Below the pieces are notes generated by a model that saw only the letters and a program-made list of their open reading frames with translations, searched no databases and had not been told where the DNA came from. Below, piece after piece: positions 7,772 to 10,014 of a stretch of DNA of 10,014 nt. Position 1 is the stretch's first letter; each line of letters opens with the position of its first letter. The position numbers and the translations under genes are program-made. This DNA is from an uncultured Porphyromonadaceae bacterium (GTDB lineage: Bacteria; Bacteroidota; Bacteroidia; Bacteroidales; Muribaculaceae): the NCBI GenBank assembly GCA_947178245.1, contig CAMWXO010000045.1, forward strand, positions 1 to 10,014, in the 5' to 3' direction.

Positions 7772-9196
7772 TTACTGCCTCCTGTCTTCGAGGCGCTGAA
7801 GGAATGTGTCTACGTCGTCGCCCATCGAGAAGGTGTAGTTCCCCACGAGGTCGAACTGGAATCCCTTGTGTAGTTTCTTATAGTCTTCAAACTGCTCCTT
7901 GAGCTCATACTCCATCTGAGTCTGTGCCGGGGCTATCTCGCCGGGGCTCACGCGGCGCAGGAAGTAGAAGTAGTTGCCCCAGAGGGTGCTCTTGTAGTTG
8001 AAGAAGCGGCTCATGGCCTGCACCAGAGGGGGCACCACGTAGAGGCTCTCATACTCGTCGGCCGTCGGGTCGAACACGTAGAAGCGCGACACGATGATGA
8101 GGTCTTCGGTCTCTTCCTTGCTCGTGCCGAAGAGCCGGATATATTCCTGGAAGTCACGCATCGAGGAGTAACCGTAGAATCCCACCTGGCTCACCACGAA
8201 CTTATGGTCGGTAGATGCGAACGCGCGTATGCCCTCGGGCGTGAACTCAAACTCCTCTATGTCCACCTCCCTGAGCTGGTCGGTATTGCTCGTGCGCTTG
8301 CAGCTCGTGCAGTAGACGTTCATGTCGGGATACATGAACGAGTTGCCACAGTCCTTGCAGGTGTAGACGGATGAAGGCTTGTCGTAGTCCACACCGATGT
8401 GGCGGAGGAAGTGCTTGCACTTGGGGCAGCGCAATTCATCGTCCCACTGGTAGGAAGACTCCGGCGAGACGTTGGCACAGCGGAAGTGATGGATCACGGC
8501 CTCTTCGTGAAGGTTGGTGCTGGCGCATTTCGGGCATCGCTCCAGGAAGAGAAGGTGGCTGCGCGAGCAGAAGGGGCACACATATATCTTATGTATGAAT
8601 CGCGTGCGCCGGATATAGCCCAGACGCAGCAGCTGCGCGTGGAAGAAGTGCCTCTCGTGCATCTGCATGTATTCCTGGTTCTCGTTCCAGATGGTGTGGT
8701 AGTAGATGGCTATATAACCCGAGCTTAGGCCCGGTGTAGGCTCGCTGCTGAATGTGAACTGGCGCCGCGAGATGGCATATCGGCAGATTCGGAAGATCTC
8801 CTCAGCATGGGTCACCACAGGCTCGGTTCCGAGCATGAAGTTGAGGCTGCGCATGTTGTTGTAGATCTCCTCGATGCCCTGAGCCATGCTGTGGTCTTGC
8901 GGGTGGGTGGCATAGCCGTCTACGGTCACGTCGGCATTGCCAAGCCATCCCTTGAAGCGCTCGGTGACGTAGCAGGGCTTGAATCGGCATTTTTCCGACC
9001 ATAGGGGCGATGCGTAGCGCAGGGCCAGCAGGTTGCGGTCCATGACAGGCGACATGATGTTGATATATACGGCGTCAAAATCCTCGAACTGCAGTTCGGG
9101 GGTGATGTCTACGTCCACCACCTCGTTGATGACAAGTATGCGCCTCTTATTGTGGTTGGTGACAATTTCGTATCTTGTATCTTTCTCGTCGCTCAT
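7772..9196 (-). CDS. TackOD1-type metal-binding domain protein, putative cytosolic regulator
   Basis: This 474-residue protein has no signal peptide or membrane helix and is probably cytosolic. Residues 18-100 may be a receiver-like alpha/beta fold (inference). Residues about 185-300 match my memory of the TackOD1 output domain: cysteine pairs C207/C210, C221/C224, C257/C260, C280/C283 and C296/C299, a further C240 after IHHFRC, and the motif LRHIGVDYDKP at 264-274. This spacing implies several zinc-ribbon-like knuckles. TackOD1 was named as an output domain in archaeal signalling proteins and also occurs in bacterial signalling proteins. Residues about 365-470 resemble a decayed GGDEF fold: LWGNYFYFL at 405-413 sits where GGDEF would be and NYTFSMGDD at 453-461 where a late strand would be, but the catalytic signature is absent. 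Its start overlaps the SPOR gene stop by 4 bases and the glycosyltransferase follows at 26 bases. A role in controlling that enzyme is likely but unproven. Confidence 0.87.
   Translation of the reverse strand: MSDEKDTRYEIVTNHNKRRILVINEVVDVDITPELQFEDFDAVYINIMSPVMDRNLLALRYASPLWSEKCRFKPCYVTERFKGWLGNADVTVDGYATHPQDHSMAQGIEEIYNNMRSLNFMLGTEPVVTHAEEIFRICRYAISRRQFTFSSEPTPGLSSGYIAIYYHTIWNENQEYMQMHERHFFHAQLLRLGYIRRTRFIHKIYVCPFCSRSHLLFLERCPKCASTNLHEEAVIHHFRCANVSPESSYQWDDELRCPKCKHFLRHIGVDYDKPSSVYTCKDCGNSFMYPDMNVYCTSCKRTSNTDQLREVDIEEFEFTPEGIRAFASTDHKFVVSQVGFYGYSSMRDFQEYIRLFGTSKEETEDLIIVSRFYVFDPTADEYESLYVVPPLVQAMSRFFNYKSTLWGNYFYFLRRVSPGEIAPAQTQMEYELKEQFEDYKKLHKGFQFDLVGNYTFSMGDDVDTFLQRLEDRRQ
9193..9196 (-). 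promoter_or_regulatory. ATGA stop-start overlap (translational coupling)
   Basis: On the minus strand the bases read ATGA: the ATG (9196-9194) starts the TackOD1 gene and the TGA (9195-9193) ends the SPOR gene. Such overlaps usually couple translation of the downstream gene to ribosomes ending on the upstream one, and they strongly suggest one transcript. No Shine-Dalgarno is evident just upstream. Confidence 0.8.
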
Positions 9197-10014
9197 TTCT
9201 TTTTCAATTTATTGGTGTCAAACACCCATACACCATTATATTTGGTGCCCGATTTCTTTATTCGTGCGGCCTCGGCGTTGGCGTCTTTCTCCAGGTCGAA
9301 GGCTGCGAGATACACGTAGCGTGAGTTGCCGTGAGAGAGCATGGCGGTGTTCTTGTGTCCGTCAGCCTTGATTTCCTTCGCGTAGGCCTCTGCCCTCGCT
9401 TCCGAGTTGAAGACGCCGGCCACCACAATGAAGCGTCCTTTCGCCTTGTTGGAGGTGACTACGGCCGTAGTGTTGGCATTGGCGGTTTTCTTTGCCGGCT
9501 GCCCGGGCTTGGCCTTATCCTGCTCTTTCGCGGCTGGTTTAGCCTGCTTATCAGCTGCTTTGGCGGGCTGCTTCTTATCCTGCCCTGCGGTCTGAGTCTT
9601 TGCCGCAGCGCCGCCTTCCGCCTTTTCGGGCGATGACTTGGCGGGCTCTGCTTCGGCCGGCGTATTGTTGTCATAAATGCGGTTGCGCTTGTCGGCTTTC
9701 TTCACGCTGTCGGCATGCGCTTTCTTGGCCTTGCCGAGTTCCTCGGCCGAGATCACGGTGCCGTCGGCATCCTTGATGAGCAGACCTTTGCCCACTTCGT
9801 AGAGCATCGTGCGCTGCACCACAGGCTCCTCCTCCCAGGGGAAGAGGTGGCGTATCTTCACCTGCACCGGAAGGCCCGAAGTGGCGCTCCAGAACGGGAT
9901 GGTCTGTCCCTCGTCGATGGTGAGGACGGCGATGAGGGCCACATTGGCCTTGGTGAAGTAACTGCGCAGGCTCTCGGGAATGTCTTCGGAGCGCACACCG
10001 GTCATCACCACATG
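9193..10014 (-). CDS. SPOR-domain protein, C-terminal part (5' end beyond the window)
   Basis: The frame ends in TGA at 9195-9193 and is open to the right edge. A GTG at 10011 and an ATG at 10005 could be starts, but the codon before them is sense (CAT) and no signal peptide follows, so the true start is probably outside the window. Numbered from the GTG, residues 1-90 are a folded region I do not recognise, with hydrophobic strands such as NVALIAVLTI. Residues 93-190 are a Lys/Ala/Pro/Gln-rich low-complexity linker. Residues about 191-268 are a SPOR domain: GRFIVVAGVF, EARAEAYAKEI, RYVYLAAF, then GVWVFDTNK. SPOR domains bind denuded peptidoglycan glycan strands in the periplasm, often at division sites. 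The architecture of unknown domain, long linker, then SPOR fits an envelope-anchored protein. Being first in view in an operon with a polysaccharide synthase suggests an envelope role; the exact one is unknown. Confidence 0.87.
   Translation of the reverse strand, partial: HVVMTGVRSEDIPESLRSYFTKANVALIAVLTIDEGQTIPFWSATSGLPVQVKIRHLFPWEEEPVVQRTMLYEVGKGLLIKDADGTVISAEELGKAKKAHADSVKKADKRNRIYDNNTPAEAEPAKSSPEKAEGGAAAKTQTAGQDKKQPAKAADKQAKPAAKEQDKAKPGQPAKKTANANTTAVVTSNKAKGRFIVVAGVFNSEARAEAYAKEIKADGHKNTAMLSHGNSRYVYLAAFDLEKDANAEAARIKKSGTKYNGVWVFDTNKLKKK

Overview
The window reads as part of a Bacteroidota chromosome, most likely order Bacteroidales (a gut Muribaculaceae-like lineage is possible but unproven). 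The support is indirect: start codons lack clear Shine-Dalgarno sequences, the two-component genes encode large hybrid-type sensor kinases with ABC-substrate-binding-like periplasmic sensors, and the protein style fits that group. No rRNA, tRNA, mobile element or CRISPR array is visible.

All coding sequence is on the minus strand, so the transcript runs from the right edge to the left edge. In transcription order there are five genes. (1) A 5'-truncated gene ending in a SPOR domain (9193-10014). (2) A 474-residue cytosolic protein with a cysteine-rich TackOD1-type zinc-binding domain (7772-9196), whose start overlaps the previous stop by 4 bases. (3) A family 2 membrane glycosyltransferase of the processive polysaccharide-synthase type (6423-7745). 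(4) A 1583-residue hybrid sensor histidine kinase (1636-6387). (5) The first 534 codons of a second, paralogous sensor kinase (1-1604), cut by the window edge immediately before its expected H-box. Gaps between genes are -4, 26, 35 and 31 bases, so the set looks like one operon. No promoter or terminator is evident, and the operon's ends lie outside the window.

A reasonable but unproven reading is a regulated surface-polysaccharide module. The glycosyltransferase would make or export a glycan. The TackOD1 protein, whose C-terminus resembles a degenerate GGDEF fold, would be a cytosolic regulator or adaptor. The SPOR protein would act in the envelope at peptidoglycan. The two kinases would sense a periplasmic ligand.

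The most unusual object is the hybrid kinase. About 575 residues (36% of the protein) of low-complexity, presumably disordered sequence separate its ATPase domain from its receiver domain. This linker is built as a block copolymer: a Tyr/Pro/Gln/Gly hexapeptide array, a segment with about 42% Asp/Glu that contains an 87-base tandem duplication, a His/Pro/Tyr/Asn-rich piece, and seven Pro-Pro-Gln-Gly-Tyr-type nonapeptides. Such prion-like, repeat-driven sequence is not a usual connector in histidine kinases.
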